In this document: positions 15,645 through 25,204 of the stretch, piece by piece
Layout: each line of letters starts with the position of its first letter
Numbering within the stretch: position 1 is the first letter of the stretch
Source: Mycolicibacterium sp. lyk4-40-TYG-92
GTDB lineage: Bacteria; Actinomycetota; Actinomycetes; Mycobacteriales; Mycobacteriaceae
NCBI RefSeq assembly: GCF_030209435.1
Contig: NZ_JARVRX010000001.1
Location: 372,001 to 436,000 of the forward strand
DNA length: 64,000 nucleotides
Direction: 5' to 3'
Translations under genes and position numbers: made by a program
The notes under the pieces: generated by a model
The model's input: only the letters and a program-made list of their open reading frames with translations
Database searches by the model: none
What the model was told of the DNA's origin: nothing

Positions 15645-17867
15645 TCATCTCCGAGGCGGCATGTACTTGAAGGCCAAGGTGTCTTGGTCTTCGATGACTC
15701 GGACCCAGTTCGGACGCTGGGACAGCTGTTCGACAAGGCTTTCCAGTGCTCCTGGGGGAAACAGCCCGATATAGGCGTTGTAAGCCCAGACTTGCTTGGG
15801 CAGGACGATATAGAGCGCCCCGTTGGCTGGAACCGCTTCGAGATTGTCGATAGCCTCCGGCGTCGGAAGTCCCTTGAGTAGTGAGGTGCGCAGATCGTCC
15901 AGGGGATTGTCGTAGTTACCTTGGGCCAGTGCGAATTTCACGTAGTCGGCGCTGCTGCGTTCCGGCCAGCCCGCAGGCGGTGCCATGACCGTGACGGTGA
16001 TACCGGGCTCGTTCCTGCTGAGCAGATCGCGGCTCTGTTCCAGTTGGTGGCGCGTTACCGTGATGTAGGTCCAGCTGCCGTAGTAGCCCTGCATTCCGGC
16101 TGCTCCTGCGATCACTATGGCCAGCCATGCGAGAACCATCCCCCTTATGCGTTGCGGTGGCCGAAAATCCAGTGCCCTGGCGATGAAAGGAGCAATCAGA
16201 ACGCACGATCCCAACAACGAGTAGAGGAACACTCGGAGAATGGCCTCGCCGCCGTAGTTGAGAGCGAAGATCAGTGCGAGAGGCGAGAACGCCACCAGGG
16301 CCAGCTCCCAGGGCGGGCGGCCGCGGCGCCAGATCAGGATAAAGCAGACCGCGGCAGCCACCCAGATCGATAATGACAGCCCCTGCTCGATGATCACGCT
16401 GAAGACGCGTCCGTCTGATCCGCGGCCCTGCCCAACGGCTTTGGTGTTGTTGAACGGGTTGAAGCTCGCGAGGCCACCATTCTTGAGGATGACGTGATGT
16501 CTGGGAATCAGATATGCCGCCAAGATCGTGATGTACACGGCCGACAGCCATGGGGGCCGAAATTGTTTGAGAAGGGCCAGGGCTGCAGTCACCGCCACGA
16601 TCCAGACCGGCGTGAGCTGATGAGTCGGCACCAGTACTGCGAAGATGGGAACCGAAACATAGCCCGCTGCAGGTACCGTTCTGGAACATGACTGCAGGGT
16701 GAGTATCGATGCGGCAAGGACGATCGCGGTGGCTTGCGGTGAATAGTAGTCCTGGCCAACCCAGTTGACGAGCAGAGCGAGCATTCCCGCCACCAACGCG
16801 GAGCGCAACGTTGCCTGGAAACTCAACGCGAGCGCTGTCACCAAGACAATGAGCAGCGCGTCACTGGCAATTCCGAACCATTGCGCAGTGATGACCAAGT
16901 CTGCCTTCGTGATTGAACTGAACCACGCCATGGCGGTGAAGAAACCCGGCCACTGGTTATAGATGTCGACGCCGGCCGGTGGGAGCTCATGGTTCTTGAC
17001 GAGGTAGTCGACAAGTCCGATATGCTTGTAGGTCCACGTGTAGATGGGAACTTCGGTGATCATCGGAACGGTCACCCGGTCGATCGTCAGTGTGACCAGA
17101 ATAGCTACGGCAGCGATGATTTCGCGGTGGACCACGATAGCGACGGCGAAGCCGGTGACAGCGAGCAGGAGCGCGATCATCAGGAGCACTCCGCTCGAGG
17201 AGAAGATCAGTCCCCACTGTCCTGCCGTCACTCGGCGTAGTCCTGGCAGGGCCACCACCCAAATACAGAGCGAAACCATCAGTATCGCTGGGACGACATA
17301 GATTCCGGTGATCCCACCGAGACGTGGCGGTCGCGCAGATGTGCCCAGCCCAAAGTTCACCTCCTGTGCTACAACGGTTTTCGACGGCTGTGGATTGTCA
17401 CCTTCACCATTCAGTTTCCGCAGCCGCAGTAGTCCAACTGCGGCAACCGTCAGCGAGGCCACCAAACAGGAAGGGATCGGCGCCCAGATTTTCAGCCAGG
17501 TGATCGAGGTCGTCAGTGCGATGACGCCGGCTACGCTGAGCCCTATCACGCCGGAAATGGCTGCCGGTGTCGGCAGATCCAGCCAACACAACGCGGCACT
17601 GCCAATACCAGCTACCGAAAAGATGACGAGAAGCAATGCCTGCAACAGCGGGGTGGTTGGTATGGCGGACAGGGCTCCGGCGGCGCCGGCAATCACTGCC
17701 AGCTGCGCGAGTATCTGTGGCTGGCGTGCCGAGGCAGATATGGAGCGGTGTCGGCCTTGCCCCGGCCGCAACGGCGGTCGGCGTATCTGGTCGGGTTCCG
17801 CGCTAACGGGAGGCCCCCTCTTCACCCTCGAGGCACGGACTGCCTGGATTGCTGAACTTATCGTCAC
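15645..17867 (-). CDS. Large polytopic membrane protein of glycan locus (polymerase or GT-C-like candidate)
   Basis: This 740-residue protein has about 15-16 hydrophobic helices between residues 50 and 600 and a soluble C-terminal domain of about 120 residues. Long inter-helix loops contain charged and aromatic residues (Y-T-W-T-Y-K-H-I-G-L near 275; Y-N-Q-W-P-G-F-F near 300), a pattern seen in GT-C glycosyltransferases and Wzy-type polymerases, though no decisive signature is seen. It follows the flippase and pentapeptide genes in one operon. The GTG at 17867 overlaps the previous gene by 65 bases; the GTG at 17825 would cut this to 23. Confidence 0.7.
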   Translation of the reverse strand: MTISSAIQAVRASRVKRGPPVSAEPDQIRRPPLRPGQGRHRSISASARQPQILAQLAVIAGAAGALSAIPTTPLLQALLLVIFSVAGIGSAALCWLDLPTPAAISGVIGLSVAGVIALTTSITWLKIWAPIPSCLVASLTVAAVGLLRLRKLNGEGDNPQPSKTVVAQEVNFGLGTSARPPRLGGITGIYVVPAILMVSLCIWVVALPGLRRVTAGQWGLIFSSSGVLLMIALLLAVTGFAVAIVVHREIIAAVAILVTLTIDRVTVPMITEVPIYTWTYKHIGLVDYLVKNHELPPAGVDIYNQWPGFFTAMAWFSSITKADLVITAQWFGIASDALLIVLVTALALSFQATLRSALVAGMLALLVNWVGQDYYSPQATAIVLAASILTLQSCSRTVPAAGYVSVPIFAVLVPTHQLTPVWIVAVTAALALLKQFRPPWLSAVYITILAAYLIPRHHVILKNGGLASFNPFNNTKAVGQGRGSDGRVFSVIIEQGLSLSIWVAAAVCFILIWRRGRPPWELALVAFSPLALIFALNYGGEAILRVFLYSLLGSCVLIAPFIARALDFRPPQRIRGMVLAWLAIVIAGAAGMQGYYGSWTYITVTRHQLEQSRDLLSRNEPGITVTVMAPPAGWPERSSADYVKFALAQGNYDNPLDDLRTSLLKGLPTPEAIDNLEAVPANGALYIVLPKQVWAYNAYIGLFPPGALESLVEQLSQRPNWVRVIEDQDTLAFKYMPPRR

Positions 17868-18720
17868 GGACGCAACGCTTTTCGCGACTAGGCTGCGGCG
17901 CGAAGCCCGCAGGCCACTTCGTCGAGTTGTCGTAGTAGATGTCGTAGAGCATTGCGGCGTCCAGGTTGGCCGCGCCGGTGAGGTCGGCGCCTGCGAGGTC
18001 GGCGCGGCTCAGGTTCACTTTCCCGTGGACGACGAAACCGGAATCCGGTGCGCCGTCCGGCGCGATCCACGTGCCATTTGCGTCGCTGAAATCGATGCCG
18101 GTGAGCACGGCATTGCTCAGGTTTGCCCCCGCAAGTTTCGCCCCGGCGAGGTTCGCGCCACACAGGCGGGCCCCGTGCAGATCGGCGTTGGTCAGGTCTG
18201 CGTTGACCAAGCTGGCTTCGCTGAGGTCGCCGTCGACGAGAGATGCCTCGACAAGCGAGGCGCCGGACAGGTCGGTATTGGGTGTCAGCACCACCCCGAT
18301 GAGACGCCCGCCGTCTATGTTGGCTCGCGCAAAGTTCGTGTTCGGCAGTTGAAGGAATGACAGATTCTGGCCCGATAGGTTGATGCTCTCGAACGATTGC
18401 CGAACGGCCGCACTGGCATGTCGGGGTGGCGAACAGGTGCCACCGCTGGTGGTCGTACCGCCCGTCTGCGTGCTGGCGAGTTGCCGTTGGAAATTGCCGT
18501 AGTCGCGGACGAATCGAAGGTTCTCGAGCACCTGGGCCTGGTTCATGTCGGCATCGTGCTGCACGTTGTCGCGCTCGGCCCGTTGATGTTCGACGACCGC
18601 GGTGGCACCGACCACTGCCACCGCCACGAGCAACGCCGTCGTAGTAGCGGGGACCCACCATGGCGGATCGGGCTTGTTGAAGAAGCGCCATATCCGCGCC
18701 AACAGACTGGATTTCGTCAC
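17803..18720 (-). CDS. Membrane-anchored pentapeptide-repeat protein
   Basis: The protein has 305 residues from the GTG at 18720, which overlaps the flippase stop (GTGA). A membrane helix at about 20-45 (W-W-V-P-A-T-T-T-A-L-L-V-A-V-A) is followed by a charged linker. Then come about 20 pentapeptide repeats of the A-[D/N]-L-x-x type (for example A-N-L-A-G, A-D-L-T-N, A-S-L-V-E), which build a right-handed quadrilateral beta-helix. The tail is charged and contains two Cys. Pentapeptide proteins are protein-binding scaffolds. Here it may organise the flippase and polymerase-like proteins encoded on each side. Confidence 0.85.
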   Translation of the reverse strand: MTKSSLLARIWRFFNKPDPPWWVPATTTALLVAVAVVGATAVVEHQRAERDNVQHDADMNQAQVLENLRFVRDYGNFQRQLASTQTGGTTTSGGTCSPPRHASAAVRQSFESINLSGQNLSFLQLPNTNFARANIDGGRLIGVVLTPNTDLSGASLVEASLVDGDLSEASLVNADLTNADLHGARLCGANLAGAKLAGANLSNAVLTGIDFSDANGTWIAPDGAPDSGFVVHGKVNLSRADLAGADLTGAANLDAAMLYDIYYDNSTKWPAGFAPQPSREKRCVRDDKFSNPGSPCLEGEEGASR

Positions 18721-20030
18721 GGGTAACCCCCTGATGTGCTGTCCTTCAAGGTAGGGACCACAGACCGATTTCTGCTCAGAATTCCGACGGCGCCGATGGC
18801 TCCCGTCGCGGCAGAAGCGACACTCAAGGCCGCAGCGGCTCCTACCGCACCCCAGCGCGCAGTGCACAAAACGATGAGCGGTATCGCAAGCACTGTTCCA
18901 AATGCGTTCGCGGCCAAGATCACCCCCGTACGGCTGATCGCACGCATCACCGACAACCAGATGACAAACGCGACGCGTGCAACAGAGCCGACGGTGAGTA
19001 TGACCAACACAGAAATGACTGGCAGGTTCTGGTATTGGGACCCGAGGATCGCGACAACTGCGGGACCGGCCAGCACGAGCCCGAGGGCAGCGACGATCAC
19101 GATGGCCTGGGTAATGAGCCATGCCTGGCGGCCACGCTCCCACAACCGTTCGGGTGATGCGGACAGGCCGGCCGTCAACGCCGCTCCGATCCCGCTGGAG
19201 ACCAGCTCCAGCGACAGCGAGAACGAGAGCGTCAGGGCCACGACGGCGCCCTGGGTCGCTCCGGCTATCCAGGTGGTGAGAAACGGCAATATCAAGAACA
19301 CGCCGTTCGCCATCGCGCTGCCGGCCCCGTCGCGCAGCGAGAAGATCGCGAGATCCCTTCTGGTCGGGCCATCGCTAGGCGTAGCCGGTGGTGCCAAGGG
19401 GCTTGTCGCGAGGAGCCTGGGAATCACAAGAAAGATGGCGATGGCGCCCACCGCGGCCGAAGAAGCGATTGTCGCTACGACTGCTGGGTGCGATACGTGA
19501 GACGCGAGAACCACGACCAGCGCGATTTTCGCGATGCTGGCTCCGAGGTTCTGGCCGAGGAGCTTGGGCGTTCCGCTGAGTCCGAGTAGTGCCGAATCCT
19601 TCAACATGTACGCGGCGGTTGCCACCGAGCCGACTGTCGTCCAGCAGACGGCGGTGATCACTTCAAGGTGCAGCGTCGCGGCGGCGACGACGCCTGTCGC
19701 CGCACCGATGGCGGTCGAGAGAACGCCGACGATGAAGTATCCGTCGGCCAGCCGTTCCTGCCGGTCGCATCCGGGGACGGGTAGTAGCGCCACAAACGAG
19801 TTGCCGGTGCCTGTCGCCGCGACAATGCCCGCGGTCGATATCAACGAAATGATCGCTGTGTCGACGCCGAGCCGCTGCGGTGGCATCACTCTCGCGGCGA
19901 TTGACCAGAAAATTATTCCGGTCGCGGCAGTAATGATCCAGGTGGTGATCAATGCTGCGGAATGGACGGCAACGTGCGTATCCAGAAAGCGGCGGACAAT
20001 GTCACGCAGTTGCGCACGCAGGCTCGTCAT
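18717..20030 (-). CDS. Polysaccharide flippase (Wzx/MOP superfamily)
   Basis: This 437-residue protein has about 12 evenly spaced membrane helices and the MOP/Wzx layout: an early S-A-A-L-I-T-T-W-I helix, an A-A-R-V-M-P-P-Q-R-L-G loop, and a G-N-S-F-V-A-L-L-P segment. Wzx proteins move lipid-linked oligosaccharides to the outer face of the membrane. It is the first gene of the operon running down to the hexapeptide acetyltransferase, and overlaps the pentapeptide gene (GTGA). MurJ-type function is less likely given the context. Confidence 0.8.
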   Translation of the reverse strand: MTSLRAQLRDIVRRFLDTHVAVHSAALITTWIITAATGIIFWSIAARVMPPQRLGVDTAIISLISTAGIVAATGTGNSFVALLPVPGCDRQERLADGYFIVGVLSTAIGAATGVVAAATLHLEVITAVCWTTVGSVATAAYMLKDSALLGLSGTPKLLGQNLGASIAKIALVVVLASHVSHPAVVATIASSAAVGAIAIFLVIPRLLATSPLAPPATPSDGPTRRDLAIFSLRDGAGSAMANGVFLILPFLTTWIAGATQGAVVALTLSFSLSLELVSSGIGAALTAGLSASPERLWERGRQAWLITQAIVIVAALGLVLAGPAVVAILGSQYQNLPVISVLVILTVGSVARVAFVIWLSVMRAISRTGVILAANAFGTVLAIPLIVLCTARWGAVGAAAALSVASAATGAIGAVGILSRNRSVVPTLKDSTSGGYP

Positions 20031-20412
20031 GAATTACAACTAATCTGTAAATAAAATGCGACCGGAGTATTTGCCAAGGTCGATTTCGGCTGGGGGCCGT
20101 GCCGCATGGCGCTGCGCCGACCGAGGATGGCTGAAGTTTGCTGCATTCATCCGGCTCCGTTATCGCGTTCGGGCTGACGTTACCATCGTCGGCGGTGCGG
20201 TAGGGGGCGTACGGCGGGGGTGGATCGGAGTCAAATGTACTCACGAACACCTTCCGTAACATTTGCCGGTATCGCGCAATTATCGCTGTTTATAGCTACG
20301 ATGTGATCCGATGTGATAGCCAGGACGGTGCGGCGACGGCTGCTCCCGATCGACATGCGGTGGCAGGGCGATGGTTGGGGATGTGTGTGTTGGAAGCTGG
20401 CGGTGAGCGTTG
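20031..20412 (+). other. Divergent promoter region of the glycan locus
   Basis: This is a moderately AT-rich, non-coding stretch between the flippase operon (minus) and the two-domain glycosyltransferase (plus). It contains the AT-rich segment TGTTTATAGCTACGATGTGA near 20288-20307, with TATAGC as a possible -10 element. A GTGATCCGATGTGAT direct repeat follows at about 20303. No gene is supported in it. Confidence 0.4.
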
Positions 20413-22770
20413 ATGGTGAGCATCGACCGTGGTTTGCCAGCGTCCGCGGCGACCTGGAGCGCCCGCGATGTGTCATTGTCCATCATCGTGTGCGCCTATA
20501 CGACCGAAAGGATTTCTCAGCTCGGCAATTGTGTGGATGCTCTGCTGGGGCAGATGAATTCTGGCGATGAAATTATTGTCGTGATCGATCACAACAGGCA
20601 GCTGTACGAAATCATGGCGGATCGCTATGGCGACCGCGTGATTGCCAACACGAGATCGCGCGGGCTGTCGGGCGCGCGCAATAGCGGCATCGCCCGCGCG
20701 AGTCGCGAGGTGCTGGCTTTTGTGGACGACGACGCCGAGATTCAGCCGGGCTGGGCCGACAGACTCCGTACGCACTACCTTGATCCCGAGGTCGCGGGCG
20801 TCGGGGGTTATGCGGAACCGGTATGGCCCGCGGCCGGCCGCCCGGACTGGTTCCCCGTCGAGTACGACTGGGTGGTCGGCTGCAGTCATCGCGGGCTGCC
20901 CGTCGCGGTCACCCGGGTCCGCAATTTCATCGGCTGCAATATGTCCTTTCGCCACTCCGTCTTCGCGGAAGTGGGTGAGTTCAACGCCGACGTCGGACGG
21001 GTGGGATCGCGGCCGATCGGCTGTGAAGAAACCGAATTGTGCATACGGCTTTCGCAGGCACAACCGACCGCCAGGCTGTTGTTCGATCCAACGATTGCAG
21101 TCCGGCATGCCGTCACCCCGGAGCGCACACGACTCAGGTATTTCCTCGACAGGTGCTTCTCGGAGGGGTTGTCGAAGTACCGGGTGAGCGGCATGGTCGG
21201 GTCGTCCGACGCCCTGAGTACCGAACGTCACTATGTGGTCAATGTGCTGCCGTCGGCATTCTTCCGGGGGCTGCTCGAGGCGGTCGTCGGTCGTGGCAGT
21301 CGGCGTGCTGCCTGTGCACGCAGCGCCGTGGTGCTGGCCGGCCTCCTTGCCACGACGATCGGTTACGGCTACGCCATGCTGCGTTCGCCGGACGAGGAAG
21401 ACGGGGAAGAGGCGACGATGCGCAAGGACCTGTCCGGGCCGGCCGCCGACTGTCACCTTGCCCTGCGCTCGGTCAGCCCGGAGGAACTACCCTTGGCCCG
21501 CGCCGAGATTGAGCTGAGCCATCCACCGACAGATCTTCAGCTGACAAACGCGCGTCGGACGTGTCAGAACATCTACGCCCTGATCAGACTGCACGCACAT
21601 CCCCTCGGCACGGTGATCCTCGACGGTGCCAAAGGCATTGCCTGGCAGGCGCACAGCGCTGCGGTGTGGGAATCGTTGCACGAGCAGATCAACGCTCACC
21701 TCGTCGCAGACGGCCTGCCGCGCGTGGACAGCATCGATGCTCTCGGTCTGCAAACCACAGCCGAGCCGCGCTGCTTGCAGGAGCGCGCCGAGGTCCTGGC
21801 CGACCCGCCTGCGATTACCGTCATCGTGGCCACTCGTGATCGGCCCGACCCCCTCCGAACGTGTCTGCGGACCTTGCTGGCGGTTGACTATCCGAAATTC
21901 GAAGTGTTGGTGGTCGACAACGATCCGAGCAGCGATGAGACACAGACACTCATCGCCGACGAGTTCGCTCGCCGCGTGCGCTACGTGCGGGAGGATCGAC
22001 GTGGCCTGTCGTGGGCGCACAACCGGGGACTCAACGAAACCACAACGGACATCGTCGCTTTCGCCGACGACGACGTCATCGTCGATCCGGGCTGGCTGAC
22101 GGCCATCGCCGAGGGGTTCGCATCGGGTGAGGACGTCGGATGCGTGACGGGTTTGATCCTTCCGTCGGAACTCGAAACGCCCGCCCAGTTGAATTTGGAA
22201 TGGCACGGCGGATTCTCCAAAGGTTTCGCCCGGCGTACCTACGACATGCGGGACAATCGCCCCGACGATCCGTTGTTTCCGTTCGCAATCGGGCGGCTGG
22301 GGTCGGGAGCCAACATGGCCTTCGATACAAATGTGCTCCGTCGGCTCGGCGGCTTCGACCCGGCGATCGGGATCGGAACGACAGCCAAGGGCGGCGATGA
22401 CCTCGCCTCGTTCTTCCGCGTGGTCGTGCGGCACCAACTTGTGTACCAGCCTGCCGCAGTGGTGTGGCACCGCCACCCGCGGGAGATGTCGGCCCTGAGC
22501 CAGCAGGCTTTTCGGTACGGCGTCGGATTCGGCGCGTACATGACCAGTGCGATCGTGCACGAGCCCAGGATGCTCGGAACCCTGGTGCGTCGTCTGCCCG
22601 CAGGCGTCGCCTTCGCCGCCTCGTCGATGTCATCGCGCGACCGCAAGCAGTCCGACGACTGGCCGGTCGAACTGGCCCGATGGGAGAAGCTCGGCATGCT
22701 GTCCGGTCCGTTGGCTTATGGCGTGAGTCGTTGGCGATCCCGCCGAGCGAAAGTAGGGGCACCGACATGA
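20413..22770 (+). CDS. Bifunctional glycosyltransferase with two GT2 domains
   Basis: This 785-residue protein holds two complete GT-A domains. Domain 1 opens with S-L-S-I-I-V-C-A-Y-T (21-30), has V-D-D-D at 104-107 and an E-E-T-E-L catalytic region near 215. A linker of about 100 residues resembles the N-terminal accessory domain of the GT at 11883-13172. Domain 2 opens with I-T-V-I-V-A-T-R-D-R near 470, has F-A-D-D-D near 555 and a W-H-R-H-P motif near 695. Two successive sugar transfers in a repeat unit are likely. The methyltransferase gene overlaps its end (ATGA). Confidence 0.85.
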   Translation: MVSIDRGLPASAATWSARDVSLSIIVCAYTTERISQLGNCVDALLGQMNSGDEIIVVIDHNRQLYEIMADRYGDRVIANTRSRGLSGARNSGIARASREVLAFVDDDAEIQPGWADRLRTHYLDPEVAGVGGYAEPVWPAAGRPDWFPVEYDWVVGCSHRGLPVAVTRVRNFIGCNMSFRHSVFAEVGEFNADVGRVGSRPIGCEETELCIRLSQAQPTARLLFDPTIAVRHAVTPERTRLRYFLDRCFSEGLSKYRVSGMVGSSDALSTERHYVVNVLPSAFFRGLLEAVVGRGSRRAACARSAVVLAGLLATTIGYGYAMLRSPDEEDGEEATMRKDLSGPAADCHLALRSVSPEELPLARAEIELSHPPTDLQLTNARRTCQNIYALIRLHAHPLGTVILDGAKGIAWQAHSAAVWESLHEQINAHLVADGLPRVDSIDALGLQTTAEPRCLQERAEVLADPPAITVIVATRDRPDPLRTCLRTLLAVDYPKFEVLVVDNDPSSDETQTLIADEFARRVRYVREDRRGLSWAHNRGLNETTTDIVAFADDDVIVDPGWLTAIAEGFASGEDVGCVTGLILPSELETPAQLNLEWHGGFSKGFARRTYDMRDNRPDDPLFPFAIGRLGSGANMAFDTNVLRRLGGFDPAIGIGTTAKGGDDLASFFRVVVRHQLVYQPAAVVWHRHPREMSALSQQAFRYGVGFGAYMTSAIVHEPRMLGTLVRRLPAGVAFAASSMSSRDRKQSDDWPVELARWEKLGMLSGPLAYGVSRWRSRRAKVGAPT

Positions 22771-23687
22771 TCAGATACGCACTCGTCGCCACGGCGGCCA
22801 AGGGATTCTCGCTCACCCCGCAGACCCGGACGGCGTACCGCCGCCTCGGGAACGCCGTCGAGACACGCCGCCGGATGCGCTCCGGTCTGCCCGATCGCTA
22901 CTTGGACAGGGCGATCGCGCTGACGGACCTCATCGCCGTGCATCAACCGGTCGTCGCGGGTGATCGTGTCCTCGAGTTGGGGACCGGGTGGGTGCATTTC
23001 GAGTCTGTGCTCGTCAGGTTGCTCGCCGACGTGCGACCCACGATGTTCGACGTCGATGACATGCGGCTCTGGCCAGTGTTCCGTCATTACCTGACAAGCC
23101 TGCGAAATGTGCTGCCCCAACTGAATTTACCGGACGAACGGCGTCCGGTGGCGGCAGAACTCATCGACAATCTGCTGGCTGCCGAGTCGTTCGACAGCGC
23201 TTACCAGGTGCTGGGCGCTGAGTACTGCTTGCAACGGGATGCTTCCCTGGCCCCGCTTCCGTCGGAGTCTTACGGTCTGGTTGTCAGTGCCGACACTCTC
23301 GAACACGTGGAACGCGGAGTGCTTCCGGAAGTCATCCAGCAGACGCACCGGCTGTTGCGGCCCGGCGGGTACGCGATCCACCAGATCGACCTGGCCGACC
23401 ATCTCTCGTATTTCGATCCGGCGATGCCCGCCAAGAACTACCTGCGGTATTCACCCGGCACCTGGGAGCGGTGGTTCAACAGCACCGTTCAATACGTGAA
23501 CCGGGTACAGCGCCGCCAGTGGGATTCGATCTTCACTCAAGCCGGCTTCGAGATCATCGAATGCAGCATCATCAACGAACCGCTTCGCGGTATCACGGTG
23601 CACTCCGAGTACGGCTTGAGCTCGGGTGACGCGGAGGCGACCCTCCTGCGGTACGTGTTGAGGAAACCGGAGGCACGGCGCCCATAG
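22767..23687 (+). CDS. SAM-dependent methyltransferase
   Basis: The protein has 306 residues from the ATG in an ATGA overlap with the double glycosyltransferase. Motif I is V-L-E-L-G-T-G near residue 73. A G-L-V-V-S-A-D-T-L-E-H-V-E motif IV and a H-R-L-L-R-P-G-G-Y stretch follow, as in Methyltransf_11/23 enzymes. It probably methylates a sugar or lipid carrier intermediate of the adjacent pathway. It is the last glycan-locus gene before the conserved lpqL backbone. Confidence 0.8.
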   Translation: MIRYALVATAAKGFSLTPQTRTAYRRLGNAVETRRRMRSGLPDRYLDRAIALTDLIAVHQPVVAGDRVLELGTGWVHFESVLVRLLADVRPTMFDVDDMRLWPVFRHYLTSLRNVLPQLNLPDERRPVAAELIDNLLAAESFDSAYQVLGAEYCLQRDASLAPLPSESYGLVVSADTLEHVERGVLPEVIQQTHRLLRPGGYAIHQIDLADHLSYFDPAMPAKNYLRYSPGTWERWFNSTVQYVNRVQRRQWDSIFTQAGFEIIECSIINEPLRGITVHSEYGLSSGDAEATLLRYVLRKPEARRP

Positions 23688-23731
23688 CGGGATGAGCCCC
23701 AGCGCTTGGTGTTCACGCTACGGTGGTGCCC

Positions 23732-25204
23732 ATGGCCCGTACCCCCGTCGCGCTCGCGCTCGTGCTGGCGATCGGGATCTCGGGGTGTGGGCGGTCGGCG
23801 CCCGCGGCTGAAGACTTCGCCGGGGAGCTGTCCAAGAGCGTGACCGTCGACGCGACGACCGGTCACCTGGCCAAGTTGCAGGCCATCGCCGACGCCAACG
23901 GTGGGAACCGGGCATTCGGCACGCCGGGCTACGACGCAAGCGTGGACTACGTCGTGAATGCACTGCGCGCCAAGGGTTTCGATGTCACCACTCCGGACCT
24001 GGAAGTCAAGGTGGCGTACAACAACACGCCCGAGCTGACAGTCTCCGGCACGCGGATACCGACGCGGGCGCTGGAGTACTCGGTCGGCACGCCGGGGCTC
24101 ACCGCGCCGCTGGTGCCGGTCAAGGGTGGCCCCGGATCAGGCTGCAACAGCGCCGATTACGACGGCCTGCCGATCAAGGGCGCGGTCGCGCTGGTGGACC
24201 GTGGCACGTGCCCCTTCGCGGTGAAGGAGGCGACCGCGGCAGTCCACGGCGCGGTCGCGCTGGTGGTGGCCGACAACAAAGACGACGTCGACGAGGCGGG
24301 CGTCCCCGCGCGCGGCGGGACCCTCGGCGCCAAGGCGACGGTGAAGATTCCCGCGGTACTGATCCCGAAGGCAGCCGGGGCTCGACTGCGGGCCGCACCG
24401 GGCCCGGTGGCCCTCAAGCTGGACGCCGGTGTGCGGGTCGAGCACACCCGCAACGTGATCGCCCAGACGAAGACGGGGTCCGAGCATGATGTCGTCATGG
24501 TCGGCGCGCATCTCGACAGCGTCAAGGACGGCCCCGGGATCAACGACAACGGGTCGGGCGTGGCCGCGGTCCTAGAGACGGCACTGCAGTTGGGCAGCGC
24601 TCCGAAAATCGCGAACGCGGTGCGGTTCGCGTTCTGGGGTGCCGAGGAGGAGGGCACGATCGGCTCCGACCGCTACATCGAATCCCTCGACGTCGAGGCG
24701 CTCAAAGACATTGCGATGTATCTGAATTTCGACATGCTCGCCTCGGAGAACGCCGGCTACTTCAGCTACGACGGCAACCTCTCGGGCCCGCCACGGGCCG
24801 ACGACCTGGTGCCGCGTATCCCGGAGGGCTCGGCGGGTATCGATCGCACCTTCACGGCATATCTGTCCGATGCCGGGAAGCCGCCTCAGGACTATCCGTT
24901 CAACGGACGGTCGGACTACGACGCCTTCACCAAGGCCGGTATCCCGGCGGGCGGGTTGGGCACCGGCGACGAGGAAAGCATGAACGACGAGCAGGCCCGG
25001 CTCTGGGGCGGTACCGCGGGAAAACCCTTCGACTCCAACTACCACAAGAAGACGGACGACTTGGCGCACATCAACCGCACGGCAATGGACATCATGGGCC
25101 GCGGAGTGGCTTTCGGGGTGGGTCGGTACGCCCAGGATCTGGGCGGCCGCAACGGAGTTCCGGTCCGCGCTGACCGGACCCGGCACGTGGTCTCGGCATC
25201 ATGA
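23732..25204 (+). CDS. lpqL: LpqL-type lipoprotein aminopeptidase (peptidase M28 with PA domain)
   Basis: The protein has 490 residues. The lipoprotein signal ends in I-S-G-C near residue 19. A protease-associated domain (about 110-240; C-N-S-A-D-Y, V-D-R-G-T-C-P-F) is inserted before the M28 catalytic domain. All five zinc-ligand blocks are intact: G-A-H-L-D-S, N-D-N-G-S-G, W-G-A-E-E-E-G, N-F-D-M, and the late Y-H-K-K-T-D-D histidine. The reaction is removal of N-terminal residues from peptides outside the membrane. The closest known counterpart by memory is Rv0418 LpqL. A GTG at 23723 is an alternative start. It overlaps a paralogue by 4 bases. Confidence 0.9.
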   Translation: MARTPVALALVLAIGISGCGRSAPAAEDFAGELSKSVTVDATTGHLAKLQAIADANGGNRAFGTPGYDASVDYVVNALRAKGFDVTTPDLEVKVAYNNTPELTVSGTRIPTRALEYSVGTPGLTAPLVPVKGGPGSGCNSADYDGLPIKGAVALVDRGTCPFAVKEATAAVHGAVALVVADNKDDVDEAGVPARGGTLGAKATVKIPAVLIPKAAGARLRAAPGPVALKLDAGVRVEHTRNVIAQTKTGSEHDVVMVGAHLDSVKDGPGINDNGSGVAAVLETALQLGSAPKIANAVRFAFWGAEEEGTIGSDRYIESLDVEALKDIAMYLNFDMLASENAGYFSYDGNLSGPPRADDLVPRIPEGSAGIDRTFTAYLSDAGKPPQDYPFNGRSDYDAFTKAGIPAGGLGTGDEESMNDEQARLWGGTAGKPFDSNYHKKTDDLAHINRTAMDIMGRGVAFGVGRYAQDLGGRNGVPVRADRTRHVVSAS

